Positions 7,147 to 12,763 of a stretch of DNA of 14,051 nt are shown piece by piece. The notes beneath the pieces were generated by a model. The model saw only the letters and a list, made by a program, of their open reading frames with translations. It made no database searches and was not told the DNA's origin. The stretch is taken from the NCBI RefSeq assembly GCF_938036805.1, contig NZ_CALHWC010000082.1:1-14051 (forward strand). The letters run 5' to 3'. The DNA comes from an uncultured Streptococcus sp. Its GTDB lineage: Bacteria > Bacillota > Bacilli > Lactobacillales > Streptococcaceae. Position 1 is the stretch's first letter; each line of letters opens with the position of its first letter. Position numbers and translations under genes: made by a program.

Positions 7147-8466
7147 TTATTTTTTAGTAATCGTTTCGTTTGCTTTTTCAGTAAATGTCTTCAAAGCAGG
7201 TTCAACTTTTTCATCTCCATTAGATACAGATTGCAACATTGGGAACCAGAGTGTTCTCATTTCTGCAAATCCATCAATGGTGTTGTAGTATGGTGAGTAG
7301 TATTTAGTCCAGCCACTGATTGTTTCCATACGCTTGTCATCATAGAGTTTACCAAATGATGTACGAACTGGGAAAGCACCTGTACGAACAACGTCCTTAG
7401 GTCCCCATTCTTTGTCATCAGCGATGAATTTCACAAATTTCTTGGCTGCTTCTACTTTCTTGTCGTCTTTGTTGTTAAAGACTGCAAAACCATTTACAAG
7501 GTATTCAAGGGCTGGTTTGCCTGAGTCTGATGGGAATGGTACTTCAACCACTTCTACTTTACTTGCTTCCAACAATTTAGCTTGGATACCATTTTGTGCT
7601 GGTGCCCAAAGTACAGTGTAAGAAGTTTGACCGTTAGCGAAGTTTTGGATGTCTGCTCCACCATCGTATTGAGAACCGTTCATCATGAGGCCATTGTTGA
7701 TCCAGCTCACTGCTTTTTCAAGACCTTTGACAAATTTCGGATCATCAGTTGTATATTTAGTTACTTTTTCGTCTGTAACAGATCCACCGTAGAGGTTAGC
7801 GATGAAGGCACGAGTTCCTTGGTCTCCACCTTGACCGTTACTGAAGAGAGAGCCAGGTGTATAACCTTTATCTTTAAGCGCTTTCAAAACTTTTTCAAAG
7901 TCATCTGTTGTCCAGCCTTCTTTAACTAGGTTGAGGACACCAGCATCTTCCAACATTTTCTTATTCATTGCCATGTAGAATGGAGCAGAGCTAATTGGAT
8001 ACATATAAGCTTTGTCTCCAGCCTTGCTGGCTTGGATAATATTGTCGTTGTTAACATCTTTGACGAAATCATCTGTGAAGAGGTCGTTCAAGTCTGCCAA
8101 CTTACCGTTTTTACCGTATTGAATAATCCGGCCTGGTGCATCGAAGAGCACATCTGGCGCTGTTCCAGCCTCGATAGCTGTCGTAATTTTTTCTGGACCT
8201 GACTTGAAGTCGATTGTTTCCAAATTAACATGAATATCTGGATTTGCTTTTTCAAATGCTTCAATGATGGATTTCTCATAAGTTCCCACACCGTCATTAG
8301 CATTTTCTTGAGTGAAGACTGGGAATGCCCACCAAGTAATCTCTGTCTTACCAGATTTATCTCCAGAGCTAGCTGCTTTATTTGAGCTACCACCACCGCT
8401 ACAAGCTGCTAACGTAAGAACTGCAGCTCCCGCTACCAATGAACAAAGCAATTTCTTCATTTTCAT
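7147..8466 (-). CDS. satA: Sialic acid ABC transporter solute-binding lipoprotein SatA
   Basis: This 439-residue extracellular CUT1-type (family 1) binding protein is anchored by a lipid. The N-terminus has Lys residues, a hydrophobic core and the lipobox LAAC with Cys22 as the lipidated residue, then a Gly/Ser-rich linker (SGGGSS). The mature part shows the family pattern of an early ITWWAFP strand (about 43-49) and AGTAPDVLFD (about 105-114). It captures Neu5Ac outside the cell and hands it to SatBC; the assignment rests on linkage to nanE, nanQ and the lyase. The ATG at 8466 has AAAGGAG eight bases upstream; a second ATG at 8460 is poorly placed. It is preceded by a 240-base leader region with a possible internal promoter and a short repeat. 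Confidence 0.92.
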   Translation of the reverse strand: MKMKKLLCSLVAGAAVLTLAACSGGGSSNKAASSGDKSGKTEITWWAFPVFTQENANDGVGTYEKSIIEAFEKANPDIHVNLETIDFKSGPEKITTAIEAGTAPDVLFDAPGRIIQYGKNGKLADLNDLFTDDFVKDVNNDNIIQASKAGDKAYMYPISSAPFYMAMNKKMLEDAGVLNLVKEGWTTDDFEKVLKALKDKGYTPGSLFSNGQGGDQGTRAFIANLYGGSVTDEKVTKYTTDDPKFVKGLEKAVSWINNGLMMNGSQYDGGADIQNFANGQTSYTVLWAPAQNGIQAKLLEASKVEVVEVPFPSDSGKPALEYLVNGFAVFNNKDDKKVEAAKKFVKFIADDKEWGPKDVVRTGAFPVRTSFGKLYDDKRMETISGWTKYYSPYYNTIDGFAEMRTLWFPMLQSVSNGDEKVEPALKTFTEKANETITKK

Positions 8467-8528
8467 GTGTTTTTCTCCTTTAAAATTAAGATTCCAAGCT
8501 GACCTAAACAGCTTTTACCTGCCTATTG

Positions 8529-8568
8529 GAGAGTGGGACAGACCTCTTTCATTAGGCGCCCCAGCCTC
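8529..8568 (-). repeat. 40-bp end-to-end remnant of the 175-bp repeat
   Basis: On the minus strand this segment opens GAGGCTGGGGC and closes TCTGTCCCACTCTC. The large element at 13774-13948 opens GAGTCTGGGAC (9 of 11 identical) and closes with the same 14 bases. Only about 15 bases lie between the ends here, so it looks like an internally deleted copy. Its ends can pair (GAG-TGGG with CCCA-CTC), which would place a hairpin in the satA mRNA leader. Confidence 0.55.
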
Positions 8569-8612
8569 GTTTTTCCTGTGTTATTCTCTGGACAAGCGTC
8601 CACCTATATTTG

Positions 8613-8641
8613 ATTAAAATCCTAAACTTTTAAAAGTACAA
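8613..8641 (-). promoter_or_regulatory. Possible internal promoter for satA
   Basis: The minus strand reads TTGTAC (8641-8636), 17 bases, then TTTAAT (8618-8613). The -35 matches consensus only at its first three bases. A perfect 12-bp palindrome ACTTTTAAAAGT (8626-8637) lies across the -35 and spacer and might be a protein site. If active, it gives satA a leader of about 140 bases and extra expression beyond that from the nanE promoter. Confidence 0.4.
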
Positions 8642-8670
8642 TCACTCCTTTTCTGTGACCTTTCTTTTAT

Positions 8671-8701
8671 CCTAAAATAAAGTCAGTCAGTTCATTTTAG
8701 G
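8671..8701. promoter_or_regulatory. Imperfect inverted repeat after msmK
   Basis: CCTAAAAT and ATTTTAGG form an 8-bp AT-rich inverted repeat around a 15-base centre (further partial symmetry, 12 of 15 per arm). It lies six bases past the msmK stop. No T tract follows it on the minus strand, so it is not a convincing terminator; a protein-binding site or a weak mRNA hairpin is as likely. Confidence 0.4.
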
Positions 8702-8706
8702 TTGTT

Positions 8707-9843
8707 TTACAAAGTAATTCGTTTTTGAGTCTCACTATCAAACAGATGACTCTTAGGTAGTTTGAAGGTGAAGCGAAGCTTCGAACCTGGCTCCAGATAA
8801 TTAGAAGCATCTACCTTGGCTGAAAACTCTTGGCTACCCACCTTACAGTAGAGCACTGAGTCACTACCCAGCAACTCTGACACGACAACTTCCGCATCGA
8901 CCACATCGCCAGGGAAAGTATCCTCTACAATCAAGTCGGCTGAGATATCCTCTGGTCGGATACCCAAAATAACTTTCTTACCTTGGTAGCCTTTTTCTGT
9001 CAAAAGCTTCTCTTGACCACCTGTCAGGGTAAGATTGAGTTGATCACCATCAGTCAGTTGATGACCAGATACCATCACTTCAAAGAAGTTCATAGCTGGA
9101 CTGCCGATAAAGCCTGCAACAAACTTATTCGCTGGTTCATTGTAAAGCTCTTGCGGAGTTCCGACTTGCTCGATACGACCGATAGTTCCCGTTCCCGCTT
9201 CATTTTTCGTCGCTGACATGATAACAATGCGGTCGGCCAAGGTCATTGCCTCGGTTTGGTCGTGGGTAACGTAGATGGTTGTTGCTCCGATACGGCGGTG
9301 GATTTTGGCAATCTCAGCACGCATGGACACCCGCAGTTTCGCATCCAAGTTTGACAAAGGTTCATCCATCAGGAAAACCTTGGCATCTCGGACGATGGCC
9401 CGTCCCATAGCTACCCGTTGACGTTGACCACCAGACAAGTCCGCTGGTTTGCGGTCTAGAAACTCTTTCAAACCAAGGATTTCAGCTGCTTCTTGCACCC
9501 GTTTGTCGATATCTTCCTTGCTGTACTTGCGCAGTTTCAATCCAAACGCCATGTTGTCATAGACTGTCATGTGTGGATAGAGGGCATAGTTCTGGAAAAC
9601 CATGGCAATATCACGATCCTTGGGAGCAATATCATTGACTAGTGTCTCATCGATATAGAGCTCGCCCTCAGTGATGTCCTCCAATCCCGCAATCATACGA
9701 AGCGTTGTGGATTTCCCACATCCAGAAGGGCCAACAAAGACGATAAATTCTTTGTCTTTGATTTGCAAGTCGAAATTTTCTACAGAGTAGAAATCACTAT
9801 TAGGATATTTTTTGTAGAGCTTATTTAACTTTAAGGTCGTCAT
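8707..9843 (-). CDS. msmK: MsmK-type sugar ABC transporter ATPase
   Basis: The 378-residue cytoplasmic ATPase of the MalK/UgpC/MsmK group drives CUT1 importers. All nucleotide-binding parts are intact: Walker A GPSGCGKST (38-46), Q-loop VFQNYALYPH with Gln84, signature LSGGQRQR (136-143), Walker B VFLMDEP (156-162) and switch His194 in VTHDQ. A C-terminal TOBE/regulatory domain (about 240-378) includes LGIRPED. In other streptococci MsmK is a shared ATPase serving several sugar transporters and is encoded away from satABC; here it lies inside the nan operon, between nanE and satA. The ATG at 9843 follows GTGAGG and is 14 bases from the nanE stop. Whether it serves only Sat or also other transporters cannot be told from this window. 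Confidence 0.93.
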   Translation of the reverse strand: MTTLKLNKLYKKYPNSDFYSVENFDLQIKDKEFIVFVGPSGCGKSTTLRMIAGLEDITEGELYIDETLVNDIAPKDRDIAMVFQNYALYPHMTVYDNMAFGLKLRKYSKEDIDKRVQEAAEILGLKEFLDRKPADLSGGQRQRVAMGRAIVRDAKVFLMDEPLSNLDAKLRVSMRAEIAKIHRRIGATTIYVTHDQTEAMTLADRIVIMSATKNEAGTGTIGRIEQVGTPQELYNEPANKFVAGFIGSPAMNFFEVMVSGHQLTDGDQLNLTLTGGQEKLLTEKGYQGKKVILGIRPEDISADLIVEDTFPGDVVDAEVVVSELLGSDSVLYCKVGSQEFSAKVDASNYLEPGSKLRFTFKLPKSHLFDSETQKRITL

Positions 9844-9857
9844 TGCTTTACCTCACT

Positions 9858-10556
9858 TTATTTTACTGCTGCAACGAAACGCTCGGTGATTTCCTTTGGT
9901 CGAGTAATAGCTCCGCCTACTACAATACCGCGAACACCTAAATCATGGATTTGCTTAGCCTGATCTGGATAGTGAATCTTGCCCTCAGCAATCACATCTA
10001 CTCCCGCATCACAGAGCTTCTTGACCAGTTCAAAGTCTGGTCCGTCTACCTTAGGACTGTAGGATGTGTAGCCTGATAAGGTCGTACCGACAAAGTCAAC
10101 ACCAGCTGCTACAGCTGCCACACCTTCCTCAAAGGTACTAATGTCGGCCATCAGCAGTTGCTGCGGATATTTCTCCTTGACTTGTCGGATAAAGTCCTCA
10201 ATCTTTAAACCATCATAGCGTTCCCGCTGGGTGCAGTCCAGAGCGATGACCTCGATATCAAGGGCAGCCAGCTCATCCACTTCCCGCATAGTCGCAGTGA
10301 TAAAAGGCTCCTGTGGCGGATAGTCCCGTTTGATAATCCCAATAATCGGGAGCTCGGTTACTTCCTTAATCTCCTTGATGTCTCGCACGCTGTTAGCTCG
10401 AATACCAACTGCCCCGCCTTCTTCAGCCGCCTTGACCAAGAGAGGGATGACTCCACCAGCCTCTGTATAGAGGGGCTCATGAGGCAGAGCTTGACAGGAA
10501 ACGATAATGCCATCTTTGATTTTTGCAATTAATTGATCTTTGCTAATCTGTGACAT
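9858..10556 (-). CDS. nanE: N-acetylmannosamine-6-phosphate 2-epimerase
   Basis: This 232-residue TIM-barrel enzyme converts ManNAc-6-P to GlcNAc-6-P, the last nan-specific step before NagA and NagB. Family signatures are VSCQALP near the start (19-25), Arg53 in GIRANS, the catalytic lysine Lys76 in IGIIKRD, Asp138 in ADIS, Glu191 in AEGK, and the phosphate-binding GG (214-215). These positions line up with the lysine, glutamate, arginine and aspartate known in Clostridium NanE. Length is normal. The ATG at 10556 has AAGGAG nine bases upstream. It is the first gene of the main operon, under a strong promoter with a cre site and upstream inverted repeats. Confidence 0.95.
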   Translation of the reverse strand: MSQISKDQLIAKIKDGIIVSCQALPHEPLYTEAGGVIPLLVKAAEEGGAVGIRANSVRDIKEIKEVTELPIIGIIKRDYPPQEPFITATMREVDELAALDIEVIALDCTQRERYDGLKIEDFIRQVKEKYPQQLLMADISTFEEGVAAVAAGVDFVGTTLSGYTSYSPKVDGPDFELVKKLCDAGVDVIAEGKIHYPDQAKQIHDLGVRGIVVGGAITRPKEITERFVAAVK

Positions 10557-10604
10557 AAATAATCTCTCCTTTTTCTATGTTTTCTCCGTTCTTTTTATAA
10601 TGTC

Positions 10605-10633
10605 ATTATATACAAAAAATAAAGCGCTTTCAA
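10605..10633 (-). promoter_or_regulatory. Main nan operon promoter (upstream of nanE)
   Basis: On the minus strand TTGAAA (10633-10628), a 17-base spacer and a perfect TATAAT (10610-10605) make a near-consensus promoter. Transcription should begin near 10598. A perfect 15-bp inverted repeat TATAATGTCATTATA (10596-10610) covers the -10 and the start point and could be a binding site or merely chance symmetry in AT-rich DNA. Confidence 0.88.
10619..10633 (-). promoter_or_regulatory. cre-like CcpA site at the nanE promoter
   Basis: TTGAAAGCGCTTTAT fits WTGNAANCGNWNNCW at 14 of 15 positions and covers the -35 and half the spacer. Bound CcpA would block RNA polymerase, giving glucose repression of the whole sialic acid operon. 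Confidence 0.8.
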
Positions 10634-10648
10634 TACGTTTTGAGATTT

Positions 10649-10662
10649 AGATTTTAGTTTCT
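10649..10662 (-). promoter_or_regulatory. Proximal putative NanR site upstream of nanE
   Basis: The minus strand reads AGAAACTAAAATCT, matching AGAAATTAAATTCT upstream of the esterase gene at 12 of 14 bases. Both are centred 22.5 bp upstream of their -35 elements and 40 bp from the distal inverted repeat. The shared register argues for function; binding by NanR is inferred. Confidence 0.5.
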
Positions 10663-10687
10663 AAAAACCGACTTCCTTTCTTAAAAG

Positions 10688-10703
10688 CTGAAACTACTTT
10701 CAG
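10688..10703 (-). promoter_or_regulatory. Distal putative NanR operator upstream of nanE
   Basis: CTGAAA-CTAC-TTTCAG is a perfect 6-bp inverted repeat. Its core TGAAACTACTTTCA differs by one base from the site at 11939-11952. Its centre is 62.5 bp upstream of the nanE -35, the same distance as in the esterase promoter. A second, weaker inverted repeat TAGAA-GTGT-TTCTA lies beside it at 10707-10720. Confidence 0.6.
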
Positions 10704-10754
10704 GATTAGAAGTGTTTCTACAAAAAAGTTGTAATAGATTTTGAATAATTTACC

Positions 10755-10788
10755 ATAAAAAGCCTGAGATTATGCTAATCTCAGGCTT
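10755..10788 (-). terminator. Rho-independent terminator of the esterase gene
   Basis: A perfect 13-bp stem (arms 10788-10776 and 10772-10760) with a 3-base loop is followed by TTTTAT on the minus strand. It separates the esterase transcript from the nanE promoter, so the two are distinct units. Confidence 0.93.
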
Positions 10789-10814
10789 AGTTTCTTTCTT
10801 ACTACTATCTATTT

Positions 10815-11813
10815 TTACCAGTCTTTAAAAGCTTCCAACAAAGAAGGATGGTCAATCTTTGAGCCGCAAAGCCAGTTGAAAACTTTATCATTGACATAGA
10901 CATTCATGGCTTCATGCTCGTACTCTGGCATGAGATGGTGCTCCTTAGTACACTCCAGCCGGTTGTAAATCGCAAACTGGGTAATCGGATAACAAACATC
11001 GTCAGCAAGTCCTGTTATCATCCGCACGCTCCCTTGAATGCGGTGAGCCATATTTTTCACATCGATATAGGACAAGGTCTGAATAATCTCATCCTCCGTT
11101 TCGTGGAAAGGATCGTGGAACTTAAAATAACGAAAGAGCTCATCATAGGCCTCGCTGGTATTGCCAATCTCCAACACCCGCCGGAAGTCTGACAAGAAAG
11201 GATAGATAGCCACGGTCTGCTTAATACGCGGATTGAGAGCCGCTGCCACCAAAGCCAAGGCTCCGCCCTGAGAAGCACCGTAACTGGATAAACGTTCCTC
11301 GTCCACAAAGTCCAAACTCGCCACAATCTCAACCAAGCTGTAAATATCTAGATAGACATCCTTATAAAAGAGACGCTCTGGTCCATCCACTGCCCCACGG
11401 ATAATCTGACCCTTGACCGTATTGCCCCTTACAAGCGCCCCTCCATCCAAGGAATAGCCTGACTGGCCGCGTACATCCATAGATACAACACCATAGCCAG
11501 CCACTGTATAGGCCAGCATATCGGCCCAATCCCAGCCACGCCCCATATAGCCATGGAAATGAAAGATAATTGGAACTTTTTTACTCGATCTGGGAAGAAC
11601 TATACGGGCATAGGTTCGCCCCCGATTCGTTCCCTCAAAAACTAGCTCATAGCAGGTCACCCCAGCGATTTGAAAGTCTTTTTCAATCAGCTGATAGTCC
11701 GGCAAGCCACTCAAACTGCTAATCTGACAATCCCAAAAAGTATCAAAATCCGCTGGAACTTCATCTCTGCCTCTGTAATCCTTTGCTTCTGCTAATAAAT
11801 CTGGATTGCGCAT
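10815..11813 (-). CDS. axe1: AXE1-type acetyl esterase (cephalosporin-C deacetylase family)
   Basis: The 332-residue alpha/beta hydrolase matches the acetyl xylan esterase/CAH family (carbohydrate esterase 7) in length and motifs. Ser181 sits in YGASQGG, Asp271 in GLADDVC and His300 in EYEHEAM, close to the triad positions of the Bacillus pumilus enzyme. The oxyanion tyrosine Tyr89 lies in HFHGYMGRGWDW. There is no signal peptide, so it acts in the cytoplasm on small acetylated sugars. In this locus the likely substrate is O-acetylated sialic acid or ManNAc after uptake; pneumococcal esterases have been linked to sialic acid deacetylation. The ATG at 11813 has a fine GGAGGA site; the TTG at 11828 lies upstream of it. 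It is a single-gene unit with a promoter built like that of nanE. Confidence 0.88.
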   Translation of the reverse strand: MRNPDLLAEAKDYRGRDEVPADFDTFWDCQISSLSGLPDYQLIEKDFQIAGVTCYELVFEGTNRGRTYARIVLPRSSKKVPIIFHFHGYMGRGWDWADMLAYTVAGYGVVSMDVRGQSGYSLDGGALVRGNTVKGQIIRGAVDGPERLFYKDVYLDIYSLVEIVASLDFVDEERLSSYGASQGGALALVAAALNPRIKQTVAIYPFLSDFRRVLEIGNTSEAYDELFRYFKFHDPFHETEDEIIQTLSYIDVKNMAHRIQGSVRMITGLADDVCYPITQFAIYNRLECTKEHHLMPEYEHEAMNVYVNDKVFNWLCGSKIDHPSLLEAFKDW

Positions 11814-11836
11814 CTTATCCTCCAACAATATTGTTT

Positions 11837-11851
11837 TTGTAAACCCTTACA
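11837..11851 (-). promoter_or_regulatory. cre-like CcpA site in the esterase leader
   Basis: TGTAAGGGTTTACA with flanking bases fits the cre consensus on either strand except that the central CG is changed. It covers the predicted transcription start, where CcpA would act as a roadblock. The damaged centre lowers confidence. Confidence 0.5.
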
Positions 11852-11854
11852 TAA

Positions 11855-11883
11855 ATAATAGCACAGCGCCTTCCCTTTTTCAA
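11855..11883 (-). promoter_or_regulatory. Promoter of the esterase gene
   Basis: TTGAAA (11883-11878), a 17-base spacer and TATTAT (11860-11855) with the TG extension directly before it. The -35 and spacer length are identical to those of the nanE promoter. The start point should be near 11848, giving a leader of about 35 bases. Confidence 0.85.
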
Positions 11884-11898
11884 TCCTTTGCAATATTA

Positions 11899-11912
11899 AG
11901 AATTTAATTTCT
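11899..11912 (-). promoter_or_regulatory. Proximal putative NanR site upstream of the esterase gene
   Basis: The minus strand reads AGAAATTAAATTCT, near-palindromic and 12 of 14 identical to the nanE proximal site, in the same position relative to the -35 and to the distal operator. Confidence 0.5.
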
Positions 11913-11934
11913 GTTTTTGCTGTGATTCTTTTTC

Positions 11935-11956
11935 TTTTTGAAACTAGTTTCAAAAA
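11935..11956. promoter_or_regulatory. Distal putative NanR operator upstream of the esterase gene
   Basis: A perfect 22-bp palindrome with core TGAAACTAGTTTCA (11939-11952) and T5/A5 flanks. The core differs by one base from the nanE distal site and is centred at the identical 62.5 bp upstream of the -35. Its A run also serves as the T tail of the adjacent terminator on the minus strand. Confidence 0.65.
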
Positions 11957-11988
11957 AAGGGGTCGGAGAAATTCCCTGACCTCTTTTT
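11952..11988. terminator. Bidirectional terminator downstream of the ABC remnant
   Basis: Arms 11959-11968 and 11974-11983 pair over 10 positions. The plus-strand RNA has nine pairs with two G-U wobbles and a TTTTT tail (11984-11988). The minus-strand RNA has more mismatches but ends in seven Ts (11958-11952). The gene it serves is the truncated ABC operon on the minus strand; no plus-strand gene reads into it. Confidence 0.65.
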
Positions 11989-12041
11989 AATGTCACATTA
12001 CTAAAAACAAAGCAAGCGAGGTAAATAAAGAATCACACCTT

Positions 12042-12251
12042 TTAACCTGCTTTTTGAACATTTGATAGAAATTCTTGATAGAGTTGATTTCTAAGTAGCA
12101 ACTGATGATGAGTTCCTTGATCCACAATCTGTCCAGTTTTATCCAAAACAAGAATCGAATCTGCTTTCTTGACTGTATGCAAACGATGTGCAATCGTCAT
12201 GCGTGTTTTACCTGCTGTCAGCTTATCAATTGCTTTGTCTGTCATTTCCAT
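12042..12251 (-). pseudogene. C-terminal remnant of an ABC exporter ATPase
   Basis: The 69 residues match only the very end of an exporter nucleotide-binding domain: the switch histidine in TIAHRLHTV, then ADSILVLD, GQIVDQGTHHQLL and a terminal helix. Walker A, signature and Walker B are gone, so it cannot bind or hydrolyse ATP. It has a good ribosome binding site (AAAGGAG, seven bases before the ATG at 12251) and follows the small membrane gene by 20 bases, so it may still be translated. This suggests a deletion that joined the start of one gene to the tail of an exporter gene. Bacteriocin exporters are one source, given the TprA-like regulator nearby, but multidrug exporters would look the same. 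Confidence 0.75.
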
Positions 12252-12271
12252 AAAATTACTCCTTTAAATTT

Positions 12272-12481
12272 CTATTTTGACCTATTTTCCCAATTTACAT
12301 TTTGATCTAATTGTCTAAGCCATATCATATTTGTAAATGATAAAATCATAATAGCCACGATAAGAATTAACGAAATCAATAATCTTCTTTCCACCAAAGC
12401 AATTGCTAAACCGCCTAACAAAATGATAGTTAGAAAAACACCTTGTAGCTTGTTACTGATACTATTTTTAAAACCTCTCAT
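12272..12481 (-). CDS. Small two-helix membrane protein of unknown function
   Basis: The 69-residue product has two hydrophobic helices (about 14-31 and 34-54) separated by a short ERR turn. The N-terminus is basic (MRGFKNSISNK) and the C-terminal tail (about 55-69) is charged. The ATG at 12481 has AAAGGAG seven bases upstream, and the reading frame is clean. It is the first full-length gene behind the boxed promoter at 12606-12634 and is followed by the ABC remnant in the same unit. I do not recognise the family. Size and context would suit a bacteriocin immunity protein or an accessory part of a lost exporter, but nothing in the sequence proves that. Confidence 0.65.
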   Translation of the reverse strand: MRGFKNSISNKLQGVFLTIILLGGLAIALVERRLLISLILIVAIMILSFTNMIWLRQLDQNVNWENRSK

Positions 12482-12521
12482 TAATTCACTCCTTTATTTA
12501 CTATTTTTTCCATGAATCAAC

Positions 12522-12596
12522 TTAATATTCAAATATCATTGAATATAGTATTTTTCTAAGTTTATAATTTCTAAAATTTATTTTCAATAAATCCAT
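12522..12596 (-). CDS. Possible leaderless 24-codon ORF
   Basis: An ATG at 12596 lies only two or three bases from the predicted transcription start and opens 24 codons ending in TAA. The peptide begins MDLLKINFRNYKLR, is basic in the middle and ends in aromatic residues. It has no ribosome binding site and would depend on leaderless initiation. In AT-rich DNA an ORF this short may be chance. It is noted because regulators of the neighbouring type act with small peptides. An AT-rich hairpin (12525-12546, 8-bp arms) overlaps its 3' end. Confidence 0.25.
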   Translation of the reverse strand: MDLLKINFRNYKLRKILYSMIFEY

Positions 12597-12605
12597 CCAA
12601 GAATA

Positions 12606-12634
12606 ATTATATCAGCGCAACAAAAAATCACCAA
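12606..12634 (-). promoter_or_regulatory. Promoter of the small membrane protein unit
   Basis: A perfect TATAAT (12611-12606) with TG extension follows a 17-base spacer from a poor -35 (TTGGTG, 12634-12629). The inverted repeat TGACA-GAAA-TGTCA abuts the -35. A weak -35 with an adjoining operator is the usual form of an activator-dependent promoter. The leader to 12481 is about 118 bases. Confidence 0.7.
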
Positions 12635-12653
12635 TGACAGAAATGTCACTATT
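12635..12653 (-). promoter_or_regulatory. Regulator box 1, adjoining the -35
   Basis: TGACA-GAAA-TGTCA is a perfect 5-bp inverted repeat (12635-12648). With its flank it fits AATAGTG(A/G)CA-N4-TGTC on the minus strand, shared with box 2. It is the likely binding site of the TprA-like regulator encoded next door. Confidence 0.55.
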
Positions 12654-12687
12654 TTTTTAATAAATAGATAGTAAAATCCGAACAAAA

Positions 12688-12722
12688 TAAAAAAAATTGA
12701 CAAGAATATCAAATCTTGCCAA
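12688..12722 (-). terminator. Rho-independent terminator of the TprA-like gene
   Basis: On the minus strand TTGGCAAGA and TCTTGTCAA (12722-12714 and 12705-12697) form a 9-bp stem with one wobble and an 8-base loop. It is followed by a long T tract. Confidence 0.85.
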
Positions 12723-12738
12723 AAACTTTAGTATATCA

Positions 12739-12757
12739 GGACATTTCTGCCACTATT
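12739..12757 (-). promoter_or_regulatory. Regulator box 2, in the 3' untranslated region of the regulator gene
   Basis: GGACA-TTTC-TGCCA matches box 1 at 12 of 14 positions and shares the AATAGTG flank in the same orientation. The two centres are 104 bp apart, close to ten helical turns. It lies between the regulator's stop codon and its terminator. Confidence 0.45.
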
Positions 12758-12763
12758 CACAAA

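Noticed and set aside
7412..7929. Plus-strand ORFs opposite satA
   Set aside because: They are reading-frame shadows of a strongly supported lipoprotein gene and lack ribosome binding sites and recognisable products.
8671..8701. Rho-independent terminator after msmK
   Set aside because: The stem is AT-rich, its loop is 15 bases and no T tract follows it on the minus strand. Read-through from msmK into satA is more likely, so it is kept only as an inverted repeat.
11993..12193. 66-codon minus-strand ORF overlapping the ABC remnant in another frame
   Set aside because: The overlapping frame encodes recognisable ABC ATPase motifs, while this one has no recognisable motifs and lies out of frame with them.
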